Origin: DATJPD01 sp035506575
Lineage (GTDB): Bacteria > Pseudomonadota > Alphaproteobacteria > CACIAM-22H2
Direction: 5' to 3'
DNA length: 64,000 nucleotides
Assembly: GCA_035506575.1 (NCBI GenBank)
Contig: DATJPD010000069.1
Coordinates: 1 to 64,000, forward strand
Under the pieces are notes generated by a model that was given only the letters and a program-made list of their open reading frames with translations, was not told the DNA's origin and made no database searches. Within the stretch, counting starts at the first letter, position 1; each line of letters opens with the position of its first letter. Shown here piece by piece: positions 1 through 8,423 of the stretch. Both the position numbers and the translations under genes were made by a program.

Positions 1-831
1 ACCAGCCCGCGGGTGATCCCGCACCAGGACGGCTCGGGCGTGATCGACAAGCTCGGGGCCGGCGTCGCCGGCCGGCGGGTGGGGGAGCGCGTGTGGCTCT
101 ACATGTGCCAGCGTGGCAAGCCGTTCGGCAGTGCTGCGGAATATACGGTCGTGCCGGCCGAGCGCGCCGTGTCCCTGCCGGATCACGTGAGCTTCGAGGA
201 AGGGGCGTGCCTCGGCATCCCGGCCATGACCGCGCATCGCGCCCTGCATCAGGACGGCGACATCAAGGGGCAGGCGGTCCTGGTCCAGGGCGGGGCAGGG
301 GGCGTCGGGTTCTACGCGGTGCAGCTTGCGAAGCTGGCCGGCGCCAAAGTAGTCATCGCGACCGTGAGCCGCGACGAGCAGGCCGCCCAGGCCCGGCGCG
401 CGGGCGCCGACCACATCGTGAACTACAAGACCGAGCGCGTGGCCGAGCGGGTCGCGGCCCTCGTCGGCCAGAAGCCGCCGCTCGACCGAATCGTCGAGGT
501 GGCGCTGGGCGCCAATATCGATGCGGACGTCGAGATGCTGCGGCCCAACGGCGTGATCGCGGCCTATTCCAGCGACGCCGTGCCCGAGCCAAAGCTCCCG
601 TTCGTCCACATGCTGGTGAAGGACCTCACGGTCCATACGCTCATCATCTACGAGGTGCCGCAGGCGGCCCGCGATGCCGCGGCGCGCGACATCAACAAGG
701 CGTTGAACGATCGCAAGCTCGTGCACCAGATCGCCGAGGTGTATCCGTTCGAGAGGATGGCGGCGGCGCACGACCGCATGGAAGAGGGCCGCGCCATCGG
801 CAAGCTCCTGATCCGCGTCGCCGCCGGCTGA
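1..831 (+). CDS. NADPH:quinone reductase / zinc-type alcohol dehydrogenase-like protein (5' partial)
   Basis: This is the C-terminal part of a medium-chain dehydrogenase/reductase, a family that uses NAD(P)H to reduce quinones or enals in the cytosol. The frame is open to the first base of the window, so the true start lies upstream; the GTG at 13 is internal. The dinucleotide-binding motif GGAGGVG lies near residue 97 of the visible part, followed by the usual beta strand AGAKVVIATVS. The C-terminal FERMAAAHDRMEEGRAIGKLL segment is typical of quinone-oxidoreductase subfamilies. No structural zinc cysteine cluster is visible, which favours quinone reductase over alcohol dehydrogenase. The exact substrate is unknown. 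Confidence 0.85.
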   Translation, partial: TSPRVIPHQDGSGVIDKLGAGVAGRRVGERVWLYMCQRGKPFGSAAEYTVVPAERAVSLPDHVSFEEGACLGIPAMTAHRALHQDGDIKGQAVLVQGGAGGVGFYAVQLAKLAGAKVVIATVSRDEQAAQARRAGADHIVNYKTERVAERVAALVGQKPPLDRIVEVALGANIDADVEMLRPNGVIAAYSSDAVPEPKLPFVHMLVKDLTVHTLIIYEVPQAARDAAARDINKALNDRKLVHQIAEVYPFERMAAAHDRMEEGRAIGKLLIRVAAG

Positions 832-933
832 TCACGTTTCCGTTAACTGTAACCAATCCATGGGCTGGGGCGAACCTTGAAACGTGGCGAGTGAGTTCGC
901 CGCGACAACGGGAAACTTTAGGGAGCCCAGATC

Positions 934-1197
934 ATGATCATCGCCAATCGCGCCTTGCTTGCCCTGTCCGCTGCGACCATCGCCCTCGGCCTCGCGGCCA
1001 GCCCGGCCGCCTTCGCCCAGACCAGCCAGGGCACGATGTCGAAGGATTCGATGTCGAAAGATTCCATGGGAAAAGACACCATGAAGAAGGACACGATGTC
1101 GAAAGATTCGATGGGGAAGGACACGATGAAGAAGGATTCGATGTCCAAGGATTCCATGGGGAAAGACTCCATGGGCAAGGATTCGATGAAGAAGTAA
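934..1197 (+). CDS. Pentapeptide MXKDX-repeat secreted protein
   Basis: This 87-residue protein has a clear Sec signal peptide (about residues 1-28, cleavage after AAFA-Q). Its mature part is almost only pentapeptide units of the form Met-x-Lys-Asp-Ser/Thr. Ten full units run from residue 35 to the end, closing with MKK. Such proteins are known as the MXKDX repeat family; their role is not established, although the Met and Asp content suggests metal binding in the periplasm. The ATG is preceded by a purine-rich stretch (gggagcc). The gene sits 62 bases before a secreted DUF1223 protein on the same strand, so the two may be co-transcribed. Confidence 0.8.
   Translation: MIIANRALLALSAATIALGLAASPAAFAQTSQGTMSKDSMSKDSMGKDTMKKDTMSKDSMGKDTMKKDSMSKDSMGKDSMGKDSMKK
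1036..1194 (+). repeat. 15-bp coding repeat array (MXKDX units)
   Basis: Ten 15-bp units, each starting with ATG and encoding Met-x-Lys-Asp-Ser/Thr, are arranged head to tail inside the small secreted protein. Units differ at silent and second-codon positions, so the array is old enough to have drifted but remains in frame. Copy number could vary between strains by slippage or recombination. Confidence 0.9.
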
Positions 1198-1259
1198 GCG
1201 GCGAACCTCGGGCTGGCCAGACAGCGGTCCGAGGTTCTCTCCTCCGGACGGATATTCTC

Positions 1260-1967
1260 ATGAGAGAGACAACGCGACGCGAGGCGATCGTGGGCGGAGC
1301 CGCCCTGGCGCTTGCCGCCACCGCTGTGGGCCGCGGCGCCGCCGCGGCGTCGGCCCCGGTGGTGGTCGAGCTCTTCACCTCGCAGGGCTGCAATTCGTGC
1401 CCGCCGGCGGATTCCTATCTGGCCGAGCTCGCGCGCCAGCCGCAGGTTCTGGCGCTCGCCTATCACATCGACTACTGGGACCAGCTCGGCTGGCGCGACC
1501 CGTTCTCGAGCCCGGCGGCGACGGCCCGCCAGCGCGCCTATGCCGAGACGCTCGGCCTGCGCACGATCTACACCCCGCAGATGGTGATCGGCGGGCGCAT
1601 CGACGCCGTCGGCTCGGACCGCGCGCAGGTCGCAGCCGCGATCGCCGCGGCAGCCGGTCCTGCGGTGCCGGTGGCGCTCAGCGGAGACCAGGACGCGCTC
1701 GCGATCCGGGTCGGTGCGGGAGCGGGCCGGGGCCGCATCTGGCTCATGGACTACGATCTCGAGCACGAGACCCACATCCGCGCCGGCGAGAACCGCGGCC
1801 GGACGCTGGTCAACGTCAATATCGTCCGCCGCATCGAGGAGCTCGGCGCTTGGGCCGGCTCACCTGTCGCCTTCACGCGGCCACGTCCGGCCCCCGGCGC
1901 TGGCAGCGCGGTGCTCGTGCAGTCCGAGAGCGGCGCCATCCTCGGCGCCGCCTCCATCACGGCATGA
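1260..1967 (+). CDS. DUF1223 family secreted thioredoxin-like protein
   Basis: The protein is 235 residues long. It starts with MRETTRREAI, a twin-arginine-like or Sec leader (RR at residues 6-7) followed by a hydrophobic Ala-rich core ending near AAAASA. The mature part opens with VVVELFTSQGCNSCPPAD, the DUF1223 signature with a CxxC pair in a thioredoxin-like fold. DUF1223 proteins are predicted periplasmic redox proteins of unknown substrate. The same frame stays open far upstream, but the leader and the sequence of the neighbouring gene fix this ATG. It follows the MXKDX protein in the same direction. Confidence 0.85.
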   Translation: MRETTRREAIVGGAALALAATAVGRGAAAASAPVVVELFTSQGCNSCPPADSYLAELARQPQVLALAYHIDYWDQLGWRDPFSSPAATARQRAYAETLGLRTIYTPQMVIGGRIDAVGSDRAQVAAAIAAAAGPAVPVALSGDQDALAIRVGAGAGRGRIWLMDYDLEHETHIRAGENRGRTLVNVNIVRRIEELGAWAGSPVAFTRPRPAPGAGSAVLVQSESGAILGAASITA

Positions 1968-1970
1968 ACA

Positions 1971-2753
1971 TCACTGCATGAACCAGCCGTGGCTGACCAC
2001 GAGCGACTGGCCGGTCAGCGCATTCGATTCGAATCCGGCGAGGAAGAGCGCGCAGGCGGCCACGTCCTGAACGGTCGTGAATTCGCCGTCGACCGTCTCC
2101 TTCAGCATGACGTTCTTGACCACGTCGGCTTCCGAGATGCCGAGCTCCTTCGCCTGCTCGGGGATCTGCTTGTCGACCAAGGGCGTGCGCACGAAGCCCG
2201 GGCAGATGACGTTGGCGCGCACCCCGTGCTTCGCCCCTTCCTTGGCCACGACCTTGGCGAGGCCGATCAGCCCGTGCTTGGCGGTCACGTAGGGGGCCTT
2301 GAGCGGCGAGGCCTCCTTCGAGTGCACCGAGCCCATATAGATGATGCTGCCGCCGCCGCCCTGCTTGTACATCTGGCGCAGGGCCGCGCGCGTGGTCAGG
2401 AACGCCCCGTCCAAATGGATGGCGATCAGCTTCTTCCAGTCCGCGAACGCGAACTGGTCGAGGGGGGCTACCGTCTGGATGCCGGCGTTGCTGATGAGGA
2501 CGTCGATACGGCCGAACGCCTCGACCGCCGCACTCATGCCCGTCTCGACCTGGCCCTCGTTCGTCACGTCCATGGCGACGCCGACGGCGCGCTTCTGGCC
2601 GGCGTTCAGCTCGTCCGCGGCACTCTTAGCACCCGACAGGTTGAGGTCGGCGATGACCACCTTGGCGCCGGCGTTGACGAACTCGCGGGCGATCTCCTTG
2701 CCGATGCCGCTTGCGGCACCCGTGACGACGGCGACCTTGTCCTTGAGGCTCAT
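1971..2753 (-). CDS. bdhA: 3-hydroxybutyrate dehydrogenase (SDR family)
   Basis: A 260-residue classical short-chain dehydrogenase that interconverts 3-hydroxybutyrate and acetoacetate with NAD+, a step in polyhydroxybutyrate and ketone-body use. The cofactor motif TGAASGIG is at residues 11-18, the NAG motif at 89-91, and the catalytic set is Ser142, Tyr155 and Lys159. The C-terminal segment GFESNALTGQSLVVSHGWFMQ is characteristic of bacterial D-3-hydroxybutyrate dehydrogenases. The start is preceded by an aaggagac-like ribosome site. A patatin-like lipase gene lies 40 bases upstream on the same strand, so both may form a short operon of lipid or PHB turnover. Other SDR substrates cannot be excluded. 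Confidence 0.88.
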   Translation of the reverse strand: MSLKDKVAVVTGAASGIGKEIAREFVNAGAKVVIADLNLSGAKSAADELNAGQKRAVGVAMDVTNEGQVETGMSAAVEAFGRIDVLISNAGIQTVAPLDQFAFADWKKLIAIHLDGAFLTTRAALRQMYKQGGGGSIIYMGSVHSKEASPLKAPYVTAKHGLIGLAKVVAKEGAKHGVRANVICPGFVRTPLVDKQIPEQAKELGISEADVVKNVMLKETVDGEFTTVQDVAACALFLAGFESNALTGQSLVVSHGWFMQ

Positions 2754-2793
2754 GTTTTGTCTCCTTGGTGAGTGCGGTCGGTGACAACGCGAT

Positions 2794-4218
2794 TCATTCG
2801 CGGCCGTCTTGGGCCAGGTCGAACGTGAACACGCCGGCGAGGTTGTTGGGACGCTCGAGCACCTCGGGATGACGCAGGGTGCGCACGGTGTCTTGATAGC
2901 CGGCGCGCCAATGGTCCTCCATGCTGAGCCGGGAGAACTCGTAGTCCTTCGAATCGCCCTCGTATTCCTTGGACCGGTAGATCAGCTGGATGATGTTGTA
3001 GACCTTGCGGTCGACGCGCGGGCTGAGCGTCTTGTATTCAGGGCTGTCCTTCAGATCCTCCGGCAGCTTGTCCAGAAGACTCGCCAGCGTACAGCGCAGC
3101 CGTTGCATCTGCTTGAAACGGTCCGAGTTGGCGCGCGTGCGGCTGGAATATTGGATCTCCTTCTGCCGCGTCGACACCTCGGCGATGTTGCGCGGGAAGG
3201 CGCCGCGTGCGCTCCACAGATCGACCTGGAAGGCGAGCGTGTCCAGCCGCGGCTCGTTCTCCAGCACCCATGTCAGTGGCGTGTTGGACACGAGACCGCC
3301 GTCCCAGTAGTACTCGCCCTCGATCTCGACCGGCGGGAATCCCGGCGGCAGCGCGCCGCTGGCGATGACGTGCTTCGCCCCGATATGGTGGGTCTCGTTG
3401 TCGAAATAGACGAAGTTGCCGGTGCACACGTTGACCGAGCCGATGCTGAAGCGCATCTCACCGGAGTTGATCCGGTCGAAGTCGACCAAGCGCTCGAGCG
3501 TGGCATGGAGGGGTGCCGTGTCGTAATAGCTGGTCGCTTCGACCGATCCGGCCGGCTGCAGCCACGGCGGCGGCAGGCGCGGCGCGAAAAACGCCGGGGC
3601 ACCCCGCATCAGCGCCAGGCTGGCATTCATCCAATTGGCGACGCCGCGCGCCACGTCGCCTTTGACCAGAAAAGAGCCGAGCTCGGAAGGATGAAACGGC
3701 AGCCTCGGCCCGCCAAGTTTGTCCCAGCCGAGCTTGTCCCAGAGCTCGTGCAGCCAGGTCTTGTCCCAGATGTCGTGCGGCCGGTTGGGCTGCGCCGGCA
3801 GCGGCTTGTTCGACACCATCGACAGGCTCATGGCACCCAGCGAGGCGGCGGCCGCCGCGGCCTGGTCGAGCAGGCGCTGCAAGGGCTCGGGGGCCGATTC
3901 CGATTTCGGCGAGGGTTCGCCCATCCCGTCCCACAACGGCGGCATGGTCACCGCCTCCCAGAACTCGCGCAGCCGCTGGACCCGCTTCTCCGCCGGGTTG
4001 CCGGCGATCAGTGCGGAGTTGATGGCGCCGATCGAGATGCCGGCGACCCAATCCGGCTGCAGATGCGCCTCGGAGAGGGCTTCGTACACGCCGGCCTGAT
4101 ACGCCCCGAGCGCACCGCCGCCTTGCAGCAGCAGGGCGATGCACTCGAACGGAGGGCGTTGTTGCGCTTTATGCGTCTTGCGTTGCGACTTCCTGGCGCC
4201 ATTGGTCTGCGCGGACAT
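2794..4218 (-). CDS. Patatin-like phospholipase family protein (DUF3734 type)
   Basis: The protein is about 474 residues. The oxyanion-hole motif QGGGALGAYQAGVYEAL lies near residues 32-48, the nucleophile elbow GISIG has Ser62, and the dyad Asp is in the DGG motif (YYWDGGLVSNTPL) near residue 300. These are the elements of a patatin Ser-Asp acyl hydrolase. The long C-terminal region with tyrosine- and arginine-rich stretches fits the DUF3734 extension seen in proteobacterial patatins, often linked to PHB or membrane-lipid turnover. I chose the ATG at 4218 because GGGAGA lies seven bases before it; an ATG five codons upstream (4233) is possible. It is followed closely by the 3-hydroxybutyrate dehydrogenase gene. 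Confidence 0.88.
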   Translation of the reverse strand: MSAQTNGARKSQRKTHKAQQRPPFECIALLLQGGGALGAYQAGVYEALSEAHLQPDWVAGISIGAINSALIAGNPAEKRVQRLREFWEAVTMPPLWDGMGEPSPKSESAPEPLQRLLDQAAAAAASLGAMSLSMVSNKPLPAQPNRPHDIWDKTWLHELWDKLGWDKLGGPRLPFHPSELGSFLVKGDVARGVANWMNASLALMRGAPAFFAPRLPPPWLQPAGSVEATSYYDTAPLHATLERLVDFDRINSGEMRFSIGSVNVCTGNFVYFDNETHHIGAKHVIASGALPPGFPPVEIEGEYYWDGGLVSNTPLTWVLENEPRLDTLAFQVDLWSARGAFPRNIAEVSTRQKEIQYSSRTRANSDRFKQMQRLRCTLASLLDKLPEDLKDSPEYKTLSPRVDRKVYNIIQLIYRSKEYEGDSKDYEFSRLSMEDHWRAGYQDTVRTLRHPEVLERPNNLAGVFTFDLAQDGRE

Positions 4219-4463
4219 GCCAACATCTCCCATCAGGCAACACAGAGCCGGCCGCGGAGCAGCCGCCCCGACGTGCCCCTCACGACCTGGGTCGCTTCCC
4301 CCGTTTCAGGACTATTGTCTATTCGGATTGGGCGGACGATTTATGACGGCCGCCGAGTCAACCAATACGCCGGCCGGGGCGCAGCGTAAAGCCTGGAGCC
4401 GGAGCTCCTTCCGAGGAACCCCCTTCTTCGGAACTGGGGGGCGCGGTCGGCAGTTGACCCGGC

Positions 4464-4763
4464 GTGGATCTGGTCACCGGCATAGGCTCGCTCGCGGCCG
4501 TCGCGTCGACGACCAGCTTCGCCCCCCAAGCCTGGAAGATCATCCGCTCACGCCGGACCCGCGACGTCTCCGCGGGCATGTACGCGCTCACGGTCTGCGG
4601 CTTCGCGCTGTGGACCGCCTATGGCGCGCTGCTCGTGCAATGGCCGCTGATCGCAACCAACGCGATCTGCCTCGCACTCTCGGGCTTCATCCTGACGATG
4701 AAGCTGCTGCCGCGCCGCAAGCGGGAGGCGGTGGCGGAAAGCTTGACGCCGCCCGCACGCTGA
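4464..4763 (+). CDS. SemiSWEET family sugar transporter
   Basis: The 99-residue product has three predicted membrane helices and the conserved pattern of bacterial SemiSWEETs: TSFAPQAWKIIRSR (the PQ motif of the first helix), a polar loop with DVSAGMYAL, and a third helix ending in a basic tail (LLPRRKRE). SemiSWEETs work as homodimers that move small sugars down their gradient. The start codon is probably GTG, as no ATG gives the first helix. The gene runs toward the convergent DUF2383 gene eight bases away. The substrate cannot be told from sequence. Confidence 0.88.
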   Translation: MDLVTGIGSLAAVASTTSFAPQAWKIIRSRRTRDVSAGMYALTVCGFALWTAYGALLVQWPLIATNAICLALSGFILTMKLLPRRKREAVAESLTPPAR

Positions 4764-4770
4764 CCGTTGC

Positions 4771-5355
4771 TCAGCCGGCCCGGCGCCTGCGCTTTGCCGC
4801 GGACTTCGTCCGCGACACTTTGGCCCGGGTGCCGCGGCTGGCTGTCCGGCGCTTGGCGGCCCGGCTTTTGCGAGGCAAGCGCTTCGTGCGGCGGCGCTGG
4901 GGCGGCGCTTCGGATTCGAGCGCGGCGATGATCCATTGACGGTGGCGATGCTCGTCCATCTGGCCGCGCTCGAGCACGCGCCGGATCGTTTCGGTGACGG
5001 CCTTGTGCTTCACCGCGCGGTCGTACGCCGTCACGGTGTCGTCCTCGTTCGTGCGCATCGCCCGCAGGATCGCTTTGTCGCCCAGAAATCCGCCAAGCAC
5101 GACCTTGCCGGTGGTCAGGATCTGTTTCAGGGCGCCTTCGCGCGGCGGTTTTTCGCCGAGCTCGCGCAGGCATTCCCCCAGCTCGCGGGTATGGCGGAGG
5201 TGGTCGGCCTTGAACGTGCGCATCGCCGCCTTGAACCCGGCGGTCTCGAGCCGGGCGATTGCCGCCTGATAGGCGGCGGCCGCGTCGTAGTCCAGGCGGA
5301 TGAGATCCTCGAGCAGATGTTCGAGATGCCGTTCGTTCCCGACCGTCGTCGCCAT
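4771..5355 (-). CDS. DUF2383 / PA2169-type four-helix-bundle protein with basic tail
   Basis: This 194-residue protein has an N-terminal ferritin-like four-helix bundle (about residues 1-150). It starts with the family pattern of a short leader, HLEHLLEDLIRLDYDAAAAY, and includes the repeated His/Glu positions HTRELGE and DEHRHRQWI. The last 45 residues are Lys/Arg/Ala/Ser-rich (for example KRLPRKSRAAKRR), like histone H1-type tails. The family is often called ferritin-like, but metal binding is not proven. The tail suggests nucleic-acid or polyanion binding, an inference only. The start is preceded by aaaggaggcgcga, a strong ribosome site. Confidence 0.8.
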   Translation of the reverse strand: MATTVGNERHLEHLLEDLIRLDYDAAAAYQAAIARLETAGFKAAMRTFKADHLRHTRELGECLRELGEKPPREGALKQILTTGKVVLGGFLGDKAILRAMRTNEDDTVTAYDRAVKHKAVTETIRRVLERGQMDEHRHRQWIIAALESEAPPQRRRTKRLPRKSRAAKRRTASRGTRAKVSRTKSAAKRRRRAG

Positions 5356-5445
5356 TCGCGCCTCCTTTTACTCGACGCGAATAAAACTGAGCGGTGCCTG
5401 GATCGGTTCCGTGTCCGCCGCCAAAAAAACCGGCACGAGCCGGGA

Positions 5446-6129
5446 TCAGCCGAGGTCCTGGGCCTCTTTGGCGAAGTCGCCGTGCGCGGTCTTCGAAAAG
5501 TTGGCGAGGCCGGGATAGGTCTCCAGCATCACCTTCATGAGCAGGTCCGTCGGCACGTCGGCGTAGGTACCGCGCTGGCGCACGTATTCCATGTGCTGCC
5601 GTCCGGAGCGGTCGTACGGATGCAAGGTGGCGTCGCGGCGCCCGTCGAACTCGAGCGGGTGGATGTGGAATTTGTCGCACAGGGTGCGGTTGAAGGTCGG
5701 CGTCGCCTTCACCCAGCGCCCGTCCAGCCACAGCTCGGTCACGCCGTGATAGATGAACAGGTCCGTGCCGACGAGGGCCAACAGCCGCGGCGTGGCGAGA
5801 TGGTTGCGCACGTCGGCGAAGCTCACGCGCGAGGGGATGCCGATGGCCCGCGCCGCGGCGGCGAGGAGGGCGGCCTTGCCGACGCAATAGCCGCGGCCTT
5901 CCGCCAGCACGGCCGAGGCGCGGTACGTGGCGGGGTCGTCGAACGGGCGATACGGGTCGTAGAGGATGCCGTCGCGCACCGCGTAGTACAGCCGGATCGC
6001 GGCGTCGACGGGGGCGGCGTTGGCGGCGGTGTCGCGCGCGAACGCGGCGACAGCGGGATGGCCGCTGTCGACGAACTGGCCCGCGGCCAGGTACGGCGCC
6101 ATGTCCGAAGGTGCAGAGGCGGCATCCAT
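5446..6129 (-). CDS. Transglutaminase-like domain protein
   Basis: About 227 residues, with a transglutaminase/cysteine-protease fold. The catalytic Cys is in GRGYCVGKAALLAAAARAIGI, a typical arrangement at the start of a long helix. The His lies in DLFIYHGVTELWLDGRWV and the third residue is probably the Asp in TFNRTLCD. These domains in bacteria act as peptidases or acyl transferases. No signal peptide is seen, so it is probably cytosolic. An upstream ATG (6150) exists, but the stretch between them is Pro-rich and unlike the family, so I prefer 6129. It lies alone between the DUF2383 gene and the oppositely oriented envelope cluster. Confidence 0.8.
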   Translation of the reverse strand: MDAASAPSDMAPYLAAGQFVDSGHPAVAAFARDTAANAAPVDAAIRLYYAVRDGILYDPYRPFDDPATYRASAVLAEGRGYCVGKAALLAAAARAIGIPSRVSFADVRNHLATPRLLALVGTDLFIYHGVTELWLDGRWVKATPTFNRTLCDKFHIHPLEFDGRRDATLHPYDRSGRQHMEYVRQRGTYADVPTDLLMKVMLETYPGLANFSKTAHGDFAKEAQDLG

Positions 6130-6316
6130 AGGCCGGGGTATAGGCCACATCTCCGTGGGCCGGGCAAGCGGAAACGCCCCCGGTCTGAAACGCCTGGGCG
6201 ACCGTAGCCCGGAACTACAAGCGATCTCGCGAGTTGTCCGGGAATATCACGGTCCGCCGTTCACGATTCGACGCTCCGGCGACGGGATCGGTCGAGGGGA
6301 CCGAAGGAGGCGTCTC

Positions 6317-6835
6317 ATGTCGTCGACCGGCGAAACCATCAAGGAACAGGCAGCCCACGTCATCGAGCCCGCGACGGACAAGGTCCGGCACCTGGCCGAA
6401 GAGCAGAAGACGGCGGGAGCCGACCGGCTGGATGCCGTGGCGCGCGCCGTCCACGATGCGGCGGACCGGCTGGAACCCGAACTGCCGCGGCAGGCGTCGG
6501 GCTATATCCACGAGGCGGCGGGCGGCATCGAGCGCGCATCCGCGGCCATTCGCGAGCGCAGCATCGACGATCTGCTGCAGATTGCGACCAACTTCGCGCG
6601 TCGGCAGCCGGTGGCGTTCTTGGCCGGTGCCGTGCTGACGGGCTTCGCGCTCACGCGGTTTCTAAAAAGCTCGGCCAGCACGGACCGCGGGCCCGGCGAA
6701 CAGAGCGGTGGCCGGGAGAGCGAGAGGGTGTACGACCCCGGCGCCACCGGCGGCACGGCCTACGGAATTCCACAGGGCGGCAGCTCCACCGGCGGGGTGA
6801 ATCCCGGAATGGCCGGGCCTGGAATGCCGAAATAA
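6317..6835 (+). CDS. Small helical membrane protein, first gene of envelope cluster
   Basis: A 172-residue protein of unknown function. Residues 1-95 are charged amphipathic helix (many Glu, Asp, Arg and Ala), then one hydrophobic segment (PVAFLAGAVLTGFALTRFL) spans the membrane near residue 105. The tail is Gly/Ser/Pro-rich and disordered. AAGGAGG seven bases before the ATG fixes the start. The next three genes follow in the same direction with little or no gap, and two also carry amphipathic helices next to a single hydrophobic patch, so they probably act together at the inner membrane. The domain resembles the DUF3618-associated nutrient-deprivation or stress proteins of rhizobia only in general build. 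Confidence 0.7.
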   Translation: MSSTGETIKEQAAHVIEPATDKVRHLAEEQKTAGADRLDAVARAVHDAADRLEPELPRQASGYIHEAAGGIERASAAIRERSIDDLLQIATNFARRQPVAFLAGAVLTGFALTRFLKSSASTDRGPGEQSGGRESERVYDPGATGGTAYGIPQGGSSTGGVNPGMAGPGMPK

Positions 6836-6852
6836 CGGAAGAGGAGGCGCGC

Positions 6853-7254
6853 GTGGCCACCATCCCCAGTCGAGGCGTTTCCGACGTCATCGTCGACCTG
6901 CTGAAGGAATTTTCGAACCTCATGCGCAGCGAGGTACGCCTCGCGCGCGCTGAGGTGTCGGCGAAGATCACCATGGCGGGCATGGGGCTGGCGCTGATCG
7001 TGTTCGGCGCCGTGTTGGCGATTGCGGCGCTCGTGATCCTGCTCGAGGCGGGCGTCGACGCGATGGTCAACCAGGCGGGCTTTACCCCCTGGCAGGCCGC
7101 CGTCATCCTCGGCGGGGCGGCGCTGATCGTCTCGATCGTCCTGTTCGTGATCGGCGCCGTCCGGCTGAAAGCGCAGAATCTCGCGCCGACGAAAACCGTG
7201 GACCAGCTGCAACGCGACGCCGCCGTCGCCAAATACCAGGTCTCGCCCCGATGA
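6853..7254 (+). CDS. Phage holin family (DUF1469 / holin X-like) membrane protein
   Basis: The 133-residue product has the layout of the DUF1469/phage-holin superfamily: an amphipathic N-terminal helix (VIVDLLKEFSNLMRSEVRLARAEV), two strong membrane helices (about residues 45-70 and 83-105) and a short cytosolic tail. Despite the name, these are chromosomal proteins usually found with DUF3618 and YihY genes and are not lysis proteins. The start is GTG, with aagaggaggc just upstream. Its stop codon overlaps the start of the DUF3618 gene (ATGA), pointing to translational coupling. Confidence 0.85.
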   Translation: MATIPSRGVSDVIVDLLKEFSNLMRSEVRLARAEVSAKITMAGMGLALIVFGAVLAIAALVILLEAGVDAMVNQAGFTPWQAAVILGGAALIVSIVLFVIGAVRLKAQNLAPTKTVDQLQRDAAVAKYQVSPR

Positions 7255-8414
7255 CATCTCTCGATCATCTCGAGCGTGAAAGCGAGAGCACGCGCACGCG
7301 GGTTGCCGAGCTTCTCGACGAACTGCGCGACCGCGTCTCGCCGGGCGAGCTCGTCGACCAGATGGTCGACGTGGTAGGAGCCGGGGCTGCGGGCGATTTC
7401 GCGCGCAATTTCGGCCGCCAGATCCGCGACAACCCGCTGGCCTGCGCCTTGGTCGGCGCGGGGATCGCGTGGCTCATCATCGGCGAGCGGAACGGAGGGA
7501 GCGGGTCCATGTCGGCCTCGGGCCTCTCCAATGCAGCGGCGCGCGCCACGAGTGCCGTTTCGGATGCCGCGCAGCGCGTCGCCTCGCGCGTCCGTGGGGC
7601 CGCGCAAGATCCCGGGGATGCCGCCGCCGGCACGGGCTACCGCGGATCAGCCAGCCCCGGGCGCACGACCGCAGGCGCGGCCCGGAGCGTCCGCTCGGCC
7701 CTGGGCGATACAGCGCAGCGCGCCAGCGATATGGCACATCAGGCCGGTGATGCCGTGACCGGGGCCCTCGCCGGCGCCAGATCGTCCGTGTCCGACACCG
7801 CATATCGCGCGACCGATGCGGCGTATCGCGCCGGCGATGCCATGGGGGACGCGGTGGCTGGCGCCGGTTCCACGATCGCCGAGCGCGGCTACGGCGTTGC
7901 TCAACAGATGACATCAGGAGTGCAGGCCATGGCGGAAGTCACTGCGGATATGGCAAGGACCGTCGCGGGTGCGACATCCGACACCCTTCACGGCGCAGCA
8001 CAGGGGCTGGAGCGGGGCGTTCGCGGGCTTAGCCGTTCGGCGAGCGACGTCGGCCGGCGCACCGGCAGCGGCCTCTCGCAGCTGGCGCAGTTCATTCAGG
8101 ACCAGCCGCTGATCGCGGCCGGTCTCGGTTTGGCCATCGGGGCGGCACTCGGTGCGGCGCTGCCGGAGACGGAGATGGAGAACCGCGCGCTCGGCGAACG
8201 TGCCGATGAGGTCAAGGCACGCGCCCGCGAGGCCGCGGCCGAGCAGGTCGAAAAGGCGAAGCACGTCGCAGAGCGGACCTATGAGGCGGCGAAGGAAGAG
8301 GCGGGCCATGTCGTGGACGAGGCCACCCGCGCCGCCGACGAAGAAGGCTTTCCGACCGGGACGCTCCGCGCCGCGCACGAGCAGGACCAGACCGTCCGGC
8401 CGGGCGTCAAATAA
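7251..8414 (+). CDS. DUF3618 domain protein with long LEA/apolipoprotein-like repeats
   Basis: A 387-residue protein. The N-terminal DUF3618 domain (about residues 1-80) has the usual charged helix LERESESTRTRVAELLDELRDRVSP and a hydrophobic segment. The middle (about 85-260) is an Ala/Asp/Arg/Thr/Gly-rich stretch with repeated heptad- or 11-residue-like units such as AYRATDAAYRAGDAM. A second hydrophobic patch (about 285-302, GLGLAIGAALGAALP) and a highly charged helix follow. The build resembles late-embryogenesis-abundant or apolipoprotein helices that bind membranes under stress. It overlaps the holin-like gene by four bases and is followed by YihY nine bases later. Confidence 0.8.
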   Translation: MTSLDHLERESESTRTRVAELLDELRDRVSPGELVDQMVDVVGAGAAGDFARNFGRQIRDNPLACALVGAGIAWLIIGERNGGSGSMSASGLSNAAARATSAVSDAAQRVASRVRGAAQDPGDAAAGTGYRGSASPGRTTAGAARSVRSALGDTAQRASDMAHQAGDAVTGALAGARSSVSDTAYRATDAAYRAGDAMGDAVAGAGSTIAERGYGVAQQMTSGVQAMAEVTADMARTVAGATSDTLHGAAQGLERGVRGLSRSASDVGRRTGSGLSQLAQFIQDQPLIAAGLGLAIGAALGAALPETEMENRALGERADEVKARAREAAAEQVEKAKHVAERTYEAAKEEAGHVVDEATRAADEEGFPTGTLRAAHEQDQTVRPGVK

Positions 8415-8423
8415 CGCCCGCGC

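Noticed and set aside
1036..1194. Possible CRISPR array
   Set aside because: The 15-bp units have no spacers and are in frame with a coding sequence.
93..1259. Upstream extension of the DUF1223 frame
   Set aside because: It is a shadow of the quinone reductase and repeat-protein genes; the leader peptide at 1260 fixes the start.
6853..7254. Prophage holin
   Set aside because: There are no lysin, structural or integrase genes nearby, and the gene sits in a chromosomal envelope cluster typical of DUF1469.
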